64,000 nucleotides of DNA from Chitinophaga eiseniae (GTDB lineage: Bacteria; Bacteroidota; Bacteroidia; Chitinophagales; Chitinophagaceae). The notes beneath the pieces are model-generated. The model was given only the letters and a program-made list of their open reading frames with translations. It had not been told where the DNA came from and searched no databases. The position numbers and the translations under genes were made by a program. This document shows positions 16,054 through 24,492 of this stretch, one piece after another; position 1 is the first letter of the stretch; every line of letters begins with the position of its first letter. The stretch covers positions 124,001 through 188,000 of the forward strand of contig NZ_JABAHZ010000008.1 in assembly GCF_012641265.1 (NCBI RefSeq). The letters are read 5' to 3'.

Positions 16054-16973
16054 GAAGGGAGTTTTAAATAGTCGGGCAGTACGGGACGGTTCGCCAATCC
16101 GGTAGCAATCACTTTTTCCGCATATTCTTTTTCTGCGCCCTGTGGCAGCAGGCGTGGCGCCCGTACGTGGGTGGTACCAATACCGGTAGCCGCAGCCGCC
16201 ATTTTGATGTATTGTACTAATTTCGGATCGATATCGAGTTCCAGCAATGGCATAAACCAGCGGTAAATAGCCAGCGCTTCTGCAATACGTCCGGCTTTGG
16301 CAAGACGATAGATGGCTACCGTTTCACGGGGAAAAGCATCCACCAGTCCGGCTACCCAGCCGTGCGCTCCGATCACCAAGCATTCCAGCGCGAGGGTATC
16401 TACGCCGCAGAGGATACTGAACCGGTCACCAAAACGATTGGTCATACGGATTATATTGGTAGTATCCCTGGTAGATTCTTTTACCGCCTGGATATTAGGC
16501 GCTTTGGCCAGCTGCTCAAACATGTCGAGCGTCACCATAATCTTATAATCGACCGGATTATTGTAGATCATGATGGGTAAATGCGTGCTATTGGCTACTG
16601 CCAGGAAATAGGCTACGGTTTCGTTGTCATCTGCCTTGTAGCGCATTGGCGGTAACAGCATCAAACCAGCAGCACCAGCTTCTTCGGCTGCCTTAGCACA
16701 AGCAACCGCCGCGGTGGTGGTTTGCTCTGCAATATTCATGATCACAGGTATTTTTCCAGCGAGAAAAGCGACCGCATGTCTTACCAGCGCATACTTTTCG
16801 TCGTTCTGCAAACTACTGGCTTCTCCCAGTGAGCCGCCCAGAATAATACCATTTACACCTGCATCTACCTGAGCCTGCAGGTTTTTGTCGAACATATCAT
16901 AATCAATATGATCATCAGCAGTGAAGGGGGTGAGCAATGCGGGAAATACGCCTTGCCAGTTAACTTGTGCCAT
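16050..16973 (-). CDS. DapA-family lyase, probable pyrroline-4-hydroxy-2-carboxylate deaminase
   Basis: A 307-residue TIM-barrel protein of the dihydrodipicolinate synthase/N-acetylneuraminate lyase family. The Schiff-base lysine is in QAVKESTRDTTN (about residue 165) and the partner Tyr in IMIYNNPVDYK. The GGSLGEASSL segment is the substrate-carboxylate loop. In hydroxyproline operons this family deaminates pyrroline-4-hydroxy-2-carboxylate to 2-oxoglutarate semialdehyde. As first gene of the leftward operon and coupled to the semialdehyde dehydrogenase, that function is the best inference; lysine synthesis is unlikely in this setting. Confidence 0.87.
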   Translation of the reverse strand: MAQVNWQGVFPALLTPFTADDHIDYDMFDKNLQAQVDAGVNGIILGGSLGEASSLQNDEKYALVRHAVAFLAGKIPVIMNIAEQTTTAAVACAKAAEEAGAAGLMLLPPMRYKADDNETVAYFLAVANSTHLPIMIYNNPVDYKIMVTLDMFEQLAKAPNIQAVKESTRDTTNIIRMTNRFGDRFSILCGVDTLALECLVIGAHGWVAGLVDAFPRETVAIYRLAKAGRIAEALAIYRWFMPLLELDIDPKLVQYIKMAAAATGIGTTHVRAPRLLPQGAEKEYAEKVIATGLANRPVLPDYLKLPS

Positions 16974-17189
16974 TTTCCTATCTGTTTTTTTTATGTCAAC
17001 AAAAATAGAAGGAGCTACCCGACAGTATGCTACTGTAATTAATCAATTATGCGCAAATTTTAACCTAAAAAAACAGCCTTTCCTTCCTATTTAATAAAAA
17101 TCCGCATATATTCTTTTCAGAAAATTTTCGGCGGCACTTCGGAAAAATTGTCCTAATTTCTCGTGTTACCCTTTGTGTAATCCGTCTCT

Positions 17190-19889
17190 ATGCTGTATTT
17201 GAAAACTATTGCTTTTTGTCTGCTTTTCTGCGCCCTTGCTGTAACAGCGAGCGGACAAGCCTGCACGGAAATTGGTCAAACTCCCACCTCTGCTTTCCCG
17301 GTTTGTGGCACTAAGATATTCAAACAAGATAAAGTACCGGTATGTGGTATCAATAGCATTCCCGGTCCGGTTTGTAATAACCCGGATGATGGGAATCATA
17401 TGGACATGAACCCGTACTGGTATAAATTTACCTGTTATACAGCGGGGACACTGGGATTTACCATTACGCCCAATGAACTGAGTGACGACTACGACTGGCA
17501 GGTTTTCGATATCACCGGACGTAATCCCAATGATGTATTTACCGATATCAACTTATTCGTGACCATGAACTGGTCGGGCGAATCGGGTGTTACAGGCGCT
17601 TCTTCAGCTGGCACCTCCCTGTCTGTATGTGGGGGGCGCAATCAGCCGCTATTCAGCAAAATGGCCAATATACAGGTCGGGCACGAATACCTGCTGCTCA
17701 TCAGCCATTTTTCCGGCAGCTCTCAAAGCGGTTACCAGCTGGCGTTTGGCGGTGGTACCGCCGTGATCACCGATCCCACTATTCCGGAACTGAAACTATC
17801 AGGGTATAACTGTGGCCCCTATACGATAGGATTAAAGCTCACTAAAAAAGTGAACTGCGGCAGTATTGCCGCCGATGGCAGCGATTTTGCCTTTACCGTG
17901 GCGGGCCCGAAAATCACCACCGCCACCGGCGTAGGCTGTAGCAGCGGATTTGACACCGATTCCATTTTATTACAACTGGATAAACCGCTGGCGCCAGGTG
18001 TTTATACTGTTGTTTCACAGATCGGAAAAGACGGCAACACGGTATTGGATGCCTGTGGCAATGCTATGCGCGTGGGCGATCAGACTACGTTTAATGTACT
18101 GGCTTCTCCCCCGGTGCCCATGGGCAGTATTAAGATCCCGGCCTGTGGACCGGATCAGCTGCAACTCCAGTTTAGCGCACCTATCCGCTGTGCTTCTATA
18201 TCGCCCGATGGAAAGGATTTTGTGCTGAGTGGCCCTTCCGCAGTGAAGATCACCGGCGCCAGCGGCAACTGCAGCGCCGACGGACTTACCACCGTTATTA
18301 CCCTTCAACTGGATAAACACATTACGCAGGAGGGAAATTATACCGTGACATTGACCACCGGCCCCGATGGCAACACCATCGAAAATGAGTGTCATGTCCC
18401 TACTCCACCGGGTGGTACTGCGAAGTTTAATATTCCCCATGAGCCCTTTGTGGCGCTGGGCCCTGTAACACCGCCGGCCTGCGGCCCCAATGCCATACAA
18501 CTGGTGCTGGCTGATCCTGTCCGGTGCAGCTCCGTAGCGGGCGACGGCAGCGATTTCACTATTACCGGTCCTTCTGCCATAGTAATCACCAGCGCCAGCA
18601 GCAGCTGCGACGCCAGCGGCATGACGAAAGTAATTACCTTACAATTAAAAGACCGCATATTAAAAGACGGCAACTACCTGGTGGTGCTGAAAGCCGGAAA
18701 AGACGGCAACACCTTGTTGAGCGAGTGCTGGCAGGAAACACCGGCGGGATCGCAACAGCCCTTTACCATTGCACCGCAACCAGCCGTGGTACTTGGAGCT
18801 ATGGCACCTATCACCTGCAGTCCGCAATCCGTGAAGGTGGGATTGTCGGTTCCAGTGCAATGCAACACCATTGCGCCCGATGGCAGCGACTTTACTCTCA
18901 CTGGCCCTGGCGGCATCCAGATCATAAAAGCGATTGGCATCTGTAACAGCAATAACCTGGCAGACTCGATTGAACTGCAGCTCTCCGCCCCCATTTTAAA
19001 AGCAGGCGATTATCATATTACCCTTAAAGCCGGTACCGACGGTAATACGCTATTGAGCGAATGCTGGCAACCTGCCGCTATCAACCAGGTAAGCAATTTC
19101 CGTACAGCCGATACCGTTAATGCCAGCTTCAGCTATACCATCCAACAGGACTGCCGTATATCCACCCTACATCTGCAGCATGATGGTCAGCATGCCGTAA
19201 ACAAATGGGCCTGGTCATTCGACGACGGCGATACCTATACTACGCAAAATGTAGTTAAAACGTATACCTCGCTGGGCATGAAGCACCTGCAACTGACCGT
19301 GAGCAATGGCATTTGTACCGATACCAAAAGTATAGATACCCTGCTCAGGAGTGAAGTAACCGCACTTTTCGACGTGAGTCCCGGTCCCTATTGCCCTATG
19401 GACCTGGTGCTGCCGGAGAATAAAAGTCTCGGTAAAATACAGGCATGGACCTGGTACTATGGCAACGGCGCCATAACCACCGGTCCACAGGCCACCCGGA
19501 TGCAATATTTCCCTACTCAAAAAGAGCAGCAATACCTGATCCGGCTCATTGTTAAAAACGACGCCAATTGCCTGGATACCGCCGATCATTATATTACCGT
19601 GGTATCCAGCTGTTATATAGACGTACCTACCGCCTTCTCCCCCAATAATGACGGGCAGAACGACTATCTCTATCCACTCAACGCCTATAAGGCCGTAGAC
19701 CTTCATTTTGCCGTGTATAACCGTGTAGGTAATCTTTTATTTGAAACCACCGACTGGACCCATAAATGGGATGGTACTGTAAAAGGACAACCTGCCGACC
19801 TGGGCACTTATGTATGGATGCTGGAGTATACCGAGAAAGAAAGCGGCAAACGGGTATTCCGGAAAGGGACCACCGTATTGGTTCGCTAG
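17190..19889 (+). CDS. Secreted repeat/PKD protein with type-B gliding-motility (T9SS) C-terminal domain
   Basis: An 899-residue protein with a signal peptide (AVTASGQ cleavage region). After a cysteine-rich N-terminal domain of about 200 residues come four tandem domains of about 100 residues. Each holds four cysteines in the same order and motifs such as DGSDF, GPxxI and KDGNT (about 205-300, 313-410, 427-520, 535-630). A PKD-like domain follows (WAWSFDDGDTYTT). The last 85 residues have VPTAFSPNNDGQND and a final EYTEK-KGTTVLVR strand, the CHU/type-B sorting signal of type IX secretion. It should be exported and surface-attached or released. Role unknown; adhesin-like architecture. Followed by two peptidase genes on the same strand. 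Confidence 0.85.
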   Translation: MLYLKTIAFCLLFCALAVTASGQACTEIGQTPTSAFPVCGTKIFKQDKVPVCGINSIPGPVCNNPDDGNHMDMNPYWYKFTCYTAGTLGFTITPNELSDDYDWQVFDITGRNPNDVFTDINLFVTMNWSGESGVTGASSAGTSLSVCGGRNQPLFSKMANIQVGHEYLLLISHFSGSSQSGYQLAFGGGTAVITDPTIPELKLSGYNCGPYTIGLKLTKKVNCGSIAADGSDFAFTVAGPKITTATGVGCSSGFDTDSILLQLDKPLAPGVYTVVSQIGKDGNTVLDACGNAMRVGDQTTFNVLASPPVPMGSIKIPACGPDQLQLQFSAPIRCASISPDGKDFVLSGPSAVKITGASGNCSADGLTTVITLQLDKHITQEGNYTVTLTTGPDGNTIENECHVPTPPGGTAKFNIPHEPFVALGPVTPPACGPNAIQLVLADPVRCSSVAGDGSDFTITGPSAIVITSASSSCDASGMTKVITLQLKDRILKDGNYLVVLKAGKDGNTLLSECWQETPAGSQQPFTIAPQPAVVLGAMAPITCSPQSVKVGLSVPVQCNTIAPDGSDFTLTGPGGIQIIKAIGICNSNNLADSIELQLSAPILKAGDYHITLKAGTDGNTLLSECWQPAAINQVSNFRTADTVNASFSYTIQQDCRISTLHLQHDGQHAVNKWAWSFDDGDTYTTQNVVKTYTSLGMKHLQLTVSNGICTDTKSIDTLLRSEVTALFDVSPGPYCPMDLVLPENKSLGKIQAWTWYYGNGAITTGPQATRMQYFPTQKEQQYLIRLIVKNDANCLDTADHYITVVSSCYIDVPTAFSPNNDGQNDYLYPLNAYKAVDLHFAVYNRVGNLLFETTDWTHKWDGTVKGQPADLGTYVWMLEYTEKESGKRVFRKGTTVLVR

Positions 19890-19949
19890 CCATTTTTGGA
19901 ATTGTTGCCGAACTCCGCTAAATTTTGCCCGGAAAAAACTTGTAATACT

Positions 19950-21569
19950 TTGAAGGGACCGATTATTCTCGCTATGGCAGGCGCTTTGCTGGGATCATCC
20001 GCTACCGCGCAGGATTCAGCCGCCATCCAGGCTATAAATGCCAACAGTTTAGCGCAACATATAAAAGTACTCGCCTCCGATGCATTCGAGGGACGTAAAC
20101 CGTTCACGCGCGGGGAAGACAGCACCATTCAATACCTGGCGGACCAGTTCCGGCAGCTGGGATTACAACCTGGTAATGGCAACAGCTATTTCCAGGAGGT
20201 GCCCATGGTGTCGATCAGTTCCCGCCCCGCCGACCATCTCGTGATGGAAGGCGCCGGCGGTGCAGTAACGCTGTCTTACCTCGACGATTTCGTAGCCGCC
20301 ACCCGCCGCGTACAGGAGCAGGTGAGCATTTCGCAATCGGAATTGGTGTTTGCGGGTTACGGCATTGTAGCCCCGGAATACGGCTGGAACGACTATAAAG
20401 GGCTGGATGTAAAAGGCAAAACGGTGATCGTGATGATCAATGATCCGGGATTTGCCGACAGCAGCTTGTTTAAAGGCCGTAACATGAGTTATTATGGCCG
20501 CTGGACTTATAAATTTGAAGAGGCTTCGCGGCAGGGCGCCACGGGGGTAATCATCATCCATGAGACCGCCGCCGCCAGCTATCCCTGGAAAGTGGTGCGC
20601 AGTGGTTGGTCCAACTCCAAGCTGCACCTGCAAACGGCTGATAACAACCAGCATCGCACAGCGCTGGAGGGATGGATTACGTTGGATGCCGCCAAAAAGA
20701 TCTTTCAGCTGGCCGGCATTTCGCCAGATATTATGCAAAAGGCCCGGACAAAAGGTTTTAAGCCGGTAGACCTCCATTTACATACTTCTCTCGTTATCAA
20801 CAATACCATTAAAAAATCGACCTCGCATAATGTGCTGGCGGTATTGCCGGGCGCCAAAAGGCCGCAGGAATGCGTCGTATATTCCGCTCACTGGGATCAT
20901 TTTGGGATAGGAGAACCTGTTAAAGGCGACTCTATTTACAATGGCGCGGTAGACAATGCCACCGGCACCGCAGGGTTGCTGGCACTGGCTAAAGCCTTCA
21001 CCCGGTTGGCACAAAAGCCGGAACGCTCCGTATTGTTCCTGTCTGTAACCGGTGAGGAGCAAGGCCTGCTGGGTTCCGAATATTACGTGGCCCACCCCAG
21101 CTTTGTATTGAACAAAACCGTGGCAGATATCAATCTCGATGTGCTGAATACTTTCGGTCGCACCCGGGACGTTACGGTGATAGGCTATGGGCAGTCGATG
21201 CTGGATGAATACGCCCGTCGCGCCGCCGCCCGGCAAGGCAGGGTGATTGTTCCCGAAGCCAACCCTGAAGGGGGCTGGTTTTTCCGTTCCGACCACTTCA
21301 ACTTTGCCAAGAAGGGAGTGCCCGGATTGTATATTGGTCCAGGTACCGACGCCATAGGCCATGAAGCAGGCTGGGGAAAAGAACAGATAGCGGCGTATAA
21401 CCGTTTACGTTACCACTCTCCCGCCGATGAATTTAACCCGGCTATCTGGGTCATGGACGGCATGGTAGCAGATGTACGCCTGTTGTTTGACGTAGGCTAT
21501 CATCTCAGCAATGAAAGCAGCTACCCTGCCTGGAAACAAGGATCAGAATTCAGCGCATACAGAAAATAG
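19950..21569 (+). CDS. M28-family metallopeptidase, secreted
   Basis: A zinc aminopeptidase-like protein of 539 residues from the proposed TTG at 19950, which gives a clean signal peptide ending SSATAQ. An earlier TTG at 19896 adds a non-signal-like tail. A PA-like insert precedes the catalytic part. The M28 metal ligands are all recognisable: SAHWDHFG (His and Asp), GAVDNATGTAG (bridging Asp), SVTGEEQGLLGSEYY (catalytic Glu-Glu), INLDVL (Asp) and FRSDHFNFAKKG (last His). Family members trim N-terminal residues of peptides in the periplasm or outside. It lies 60 bases after the adhesin-like gene and 7 before the MtfA-like gene. Exact start is uncertain. Confidence 0.88.
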   Translation: MKGPIILAMAGALLGSSATAQDSAAIQAINANSLAQHIKVLASDAFEGRKPFTRGEDSTIQYLADQFRQLGLQPGNGNSYFQEVPMVSISSRPADHLVMEGAGGAVTLSYLDDFVAATRRVQEQVSISQSELVFAGYGIVAPEYGWNDYKGLDVKGKTVIVMINDPGFADSSLFKGRNMSYYGRWTYKFEEASRQGATGVIIIHETAAASYPWKVVRSGWSNSKLHLQTADNNQHRTALEGWITLDAAKKIFQLAGISPDIMQKARTKGFKPVDLHLHTSLVINNTIKKSTSHNVLAVLPGAKRPQECVVYSAHWDHFGIGEPVKGDSIYNGAVDNATGTAGLLALAKAFTRLAQKPERSVLFLSVTGEEQGLLGSEYYVAHPSFVLNKTVADINLDVLNTFGRTRDVTVIGYGQSMLDEYARRAAARQGRVIVPEANPEGGWFFRSDHFNFAKKGVPGLYIGPGTDAIGHEAGWGKEQIAAYNRLRYHSPADEFNPAIWVMDGMVADVRLLFDVGYHLSNESSYPAWKQGSEFSAYRK

Positions 21570-21576
21570 TGTTAAG

Positions 21577-22365
21577 ATGGTTTTATTTGGATTGATAATG
21601 ATAGGATTGATCCTGTTCCTGTACTTCAAAAACATGTACAGTCGCAGGCAGCTAAAGAAAAGTGCAGTACCGACAGATTACCAGGCGCTGCTACAGGAGC
21701 ATGTACGCTATTACCAGCAGTTACCGCCGGCAGAAAAAACGCGGTTTGAAGCCATGGTACAGCGTTTTCTCAAAAGGACACATATCGAAGGCGTAGGCGT
21801 TATAGTAGAACCGCTGGATCGCGTACTGGTGGCCGCCAGCGCTATCATCCCTATTTTTGGATTTAAAGACTGGGAATATTTTAATCTCACTAACGTGATA
21901 CTCTATCCCGATACCTTCGACTCCACCTACCAGTACGAAGGCAATAACCGCAATATCTTAGGCATGGTAGGTACCGGTCCACTAAATGGTCAAATGATCC
22001 TGTCGCGCTCCGCGCTGCGGGACGGGTTCTCCAACGTGACAGATAAAAACAATACCGCCATTCATGAATTCGTTCACCTGCTGGACAAAACAGACGGCAT
22101 CATTGATGGTCTGCCCACCAAACTGATGGAGCACAGCTACAGCATTCCCTGGATGAAGCTGGTGCATCAGACCATACAGGAAATTTCCGCAGGGCATACC
22201 GATATCAATCCGTATGCGGCGTTTAATGAAGCGGAGTTTTTGGCGGTGATATCAGAGTACTTTTTTGAGCGTCCGGATTTGCTGGCAGAAAAACATCCGG
22301 AGTTATATGAGATGCTGACGAAGATATTCCGGCAGGATCCGGGGAAGATGGGAACGGAACAATAA
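21577..22365 (+). CDS. MtfA-like zinc-dependent peptidase (M90 family)
   Basis: A 262-residue protein with one N-terminal membrane helix (LFGLIMIGLILFLYF) followed by a soluble domain with the metallopeptidase motif HEFVHLLDKTDG (HExxH). The pattern matches MtfA/DgsA-anti-repressor-like peptidases. In enterobacteria MtfA affects glucose regulation by binding Mlc; in Bacteroidota the target is unknown. An ATG at 21511 is in frame but inside the M28 gene. The ATG at 21577, 7 bases after that gene, starts directly before the membrane helix and is preferred. The stop codon lies inside a long hairpin shared with the convergent gene. Confidence 0.85.
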   Translation: MVLFGLIMIGLILFLYFKNMYSRRQLKKSAVPTDYQALLQEHVRYYQQLPPAEKTRFEAMVQRFLKRTHIEGVGVIVEPLDRVLVAASAIIPIFGFKDWEYFNLTNVILYPDTFDSTYQYEGNNRNILGMVGTGPLNGQMILSRSALRDGFSNVTDKNNTAIHEFVHLLDKTDGIIDGLPTKLMEHSYSIPWMKLVHQTIQEISAGHTDINPYAAFNEAEFLAVISEYFFERPDLLAEKHPELYEMLTKIFRQDPGKMGTEQ

Positions 22366-22409
22366 TCATAACAACGGCCACCGGTACGGTGGCCGTTGTT
22401 ATGATTATT
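22361..22409. terminator. Bidirectional terminator covering two convergent stop codons
   Basis: A 22-bp perfect inverted repeat (22361-22382 with 22388-22409) and a 5-base loop. The left arm contains the MtfA-like stop codon and the right arm the stop codon of the leftward fibre-like gene. Both ends are AT-rich, fitting a terminator that works in both directions. Confidence 0.8.
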
Positions 22410-23565
22410 TCTTCTCAGCTATTTGTTGCTCCAGCTTGTGGGTTCGCTCCAGGGAGGCTTCCAGCTTTCTATTCAGTTCAATGATATAGAGCATCTGCTC
22501 TTCTACTTTCTGGAGTAGCAATTTCTCCATCTCTCCTACATCCAGGCCATTGGTACTGATTTCTTGTTCAGAAGGAATGGTGGGCAGGTGTTTATTCGTT
22601 TTCACAAAATGTTCTACTTCCTGTAGGGTAGGTAGTTGGTAGGTATCGTGAAATACAAAGTCCGGCCAGCCGGTTTGGGTAACCTTAATGCGTTTGGCAA
22701 AGAGGTCACCGTTGACGGCTAGTTTAGCCTGCGGTAAGGTAGTACCAATCCCTACATTGCCGTCGTTTCTTACATACAGCAAAGGATTAGAGCCCCCAGC
22801 GGCGGCGCTTCCATCGGTATTCGCATTGCCCAGCACGGCAAGGGCATATTGAGACGCCGAATTAGATAATGTTCCAATAGCCACGCCATAATTTTCGCCC
22901 CAGAGGTAGGCAGCTGCTTTGTTTGTATTTCCGCGGGATACCAGGTGTAAAGGGTAATTGGGTACGGTACCGACACCTACATTAGCCTGTACAGTCATAT
23001 TTCCTTTTACATCCGTTGCAGGCAACAGATTAAATTGGTTATTATCGAAATCACATTTGATACCAAGTATATTGGTACTGGTGAGAAATCCGGTCGGTGC
23101 GGTTACTGTTTGACTGAAAGGAGCGGCATTTAATGGAATTGCCCCAAAATCAGCTACCGGGCGGTAATACACATTTCCCCATTGATAATTGGAGCGCAGC
23201 CATAAAGCATTATTAAAGACATAAAAAGTAGCCGCAGCGGGATTACCTGAAATACATCTAACTTCCAGTCCGTCGAACCTACCAGTAGTTCCTTCATATT
23301 TATCCACCCTGATCTGGTAAGTACCCTGGCGATCGAAATAATTCGCATCTCCCTGGATGCTCACTTCGTAAATACTGGCATACCGGTGATTGTCACTGTT
23401 CACCTGCAGTAGTTTAAAGTACTGTAATCCCCATGGTGAATTGGGCTCATTAGTGGCTCCTACGAGGACCCAATCGCCAATTCGGGCGGCTGTTGTGGCG
23501 TGGAGGTGGGGTAGATAAAACAGGAAAATTACAGCAAAGAGTAAAGGTTTGATAAAAAAACGCAT
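22405..23565 (-). CDS. Secreted fibre-like protein 1 with C-terminal coiled-coil module
   Basis: A 386-residue protein with a signal peptide (LPHLHATTA region). The middle holds phage-tail-fibre-like beta motifs (VGVGTVPNYPLHL, NVGIGTTLPQAKLAVNG). The C-terminus has a conserved module: WPDFVFHDTYQLPTLQEV, then KHLPTIPSEQE, then a heptad-rich coiled coil. The second fibre-like protein at 33777-34826 ends in the same module, at the other end of the RHS locus. This architecture is frequent in Bacteroidota surface proteins of unknown role. No autoproteolytic S74 catalytic domain is recognised. The 3' end shares a hairpin with the MtfA-like gene. Confidence 0.75.
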   Translation of the reverse strand: MRFFIKPLLFAVIFLFYLPHLHATTAARIGDWVLVGATNEPNSPWGLQYFKLLQVNSDNHRYASIYEVSIQGDANYFDRQGTYQIRVDKYEGTTGRFDGLEVRCISGNPAAATFYVFNNALWLRSNYQWGNVYYRPVADFGAIPLNAAPFSQTVTAPTGFLTSTNILGIKCDFDNNQFNLLPATDVKGNMTVQANVGVGTVPNYPLHLVSRGNTNKAAAYLWGENYGVAIGTLSNSASQYALAVLGNANTDGSAAAGGSNPLLYVRNDGNVGIGTTLPQAKLAVNGDLFAKRIKVTQTGWPDFVFHDTYQLPTLQEVEHFVKTNKHLPTIPSEQEISTNGLDVGEMEKLLLQKVEEQMLYIIELNRKLEASLERTHKLEQQIAEKK

Positions 23566-23950
23566 AGATATTAGGTATTTAAGTTAACAATGGTGTGTTA
23601 AATCGACTAATAGTAGGTTGTTTACTTGCGATGATATGTCTATTTTTTTTGAAAAAATTGGTCAGGCAAAGCGAGATGTTCTCGTTACATGAAAATTTCA
23701 CCTCCTGTCAACTTGTAGTACCTTAAATATATGCAGCACTAGTTGGCTAATTGACATGATATTGCTAACAATGACGATATACGTTTTTCATGAGCAATAT
23801 ATTAGATTTAATCCTTTGCAGGCGATGTATTGCCACTAGTCTGTAGATTAACGTAACCCGTTGAACACATCCAACACTACCAGCTGATTAACCACGGGCA
23901 GGCTGTAATGCTATGGCATGCCCGTGATTATAAAAGCCTTTTACAAATAG
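23566..23950. other. 385-base gap between the TPR-like gene and fibre-like gene 1
   Basis: AT-rich, no gene recognised. It should contain the promoter of the fibre-like gene at its left side; no exact TAnnTTTG box was found. On its right side there is one hairpin (23893-23926). Confidence 0.5.
23893..23926 (-). terminator. Possible terminator after the TPR-like gene
   Basis: An 8-bp GC-rich stem (23893-23900 with 23919-23926), extendable after one mismatch, 25 bases beyond the TPR-like stop. No T-run follows, so it is a weak candidate. Confidence 0.35.
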
Positions 23951-24460
23951 TTATGCCTCTTTCCAAATCGTCATTTTATCGTCAAGGTTTAAATCTCGCC
24001 AATGTCCTTTCTGATCTTCATTACTAATAAATGTGGTCAATTTATCCCTTTTCTTAATTTTAAAATACAAATTCAAATATCGCCTTGCCATATTATCCTC
24101 ATGCATTTTATAATATACCAGGCTAATTCTAAACCTACAATCATTTTTAAGGGCCTTCGCCTTCATTATATCAACACCTGTGTATTTGCAAATCTTGTCA
24201 ATATTCCAACTAATTATTCCTTTTGAAAGAATAATTGCTTTTTCGTACCAACCCAACATTTCTAAATCAACTGCCAGATTAGCAATATAAACAATACTTT
24301 TTTTGTTGCACAACCAAGCCCGCCTATCGTAAACATAGGCTTTCTTATAGTTTTTCTCTTCATAATAGCTAGCCGCAATCTGTGTCAAGATCTCTGGGTT
24401 CTCACCCTCTTTCCTCAAGATTGCAAATAACCGACGCCTGTCCTTTACTATTTCCTTCAT
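23951..24460 (-). CDS. TPR-like protein in the position of an RHS immunity gene
   Basis: A 169-residue soluble, helical, lysine-rich protein without signal peptide. Helix pairs such as QIAASYYEEKNYKKAYVYDRRA and NLAVDLEMLGWYEKAIILSKG look like tetratricopeptide repeats (about residues 25-95). I recognise no named family. It lies 32 bases after the RHS core gene, where polymorphic toxin systems carry their immunity gene. Its DNA is strikingly AT-rich: 32 G or C in the 120 bases 24001-24120, about 27 percent, well below the rest of the window. That suggests recent exchange of the cassette. An immunity function is inference from position only. Confidence 0.6.
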   Translation of the reverse strand: MKEIVKDRRRLFAILRKEGENPEILTQIAASYYEEKNYKKAYVYDRRAWLCNKKSIVYIANLAVDLEMLGWYEKAIILSKGIISWNIDKICKYTGVDIMKAKALKNDCRFRISLVYYKMHEDNMARRYLNLYFKIKKRDKLTTFISNEDQKGHWRDLNLDDKMTIWKEA

Positions 24461-24492
24461 ATTAAAGCTGTATTTATAGTAGAATGACCTAC

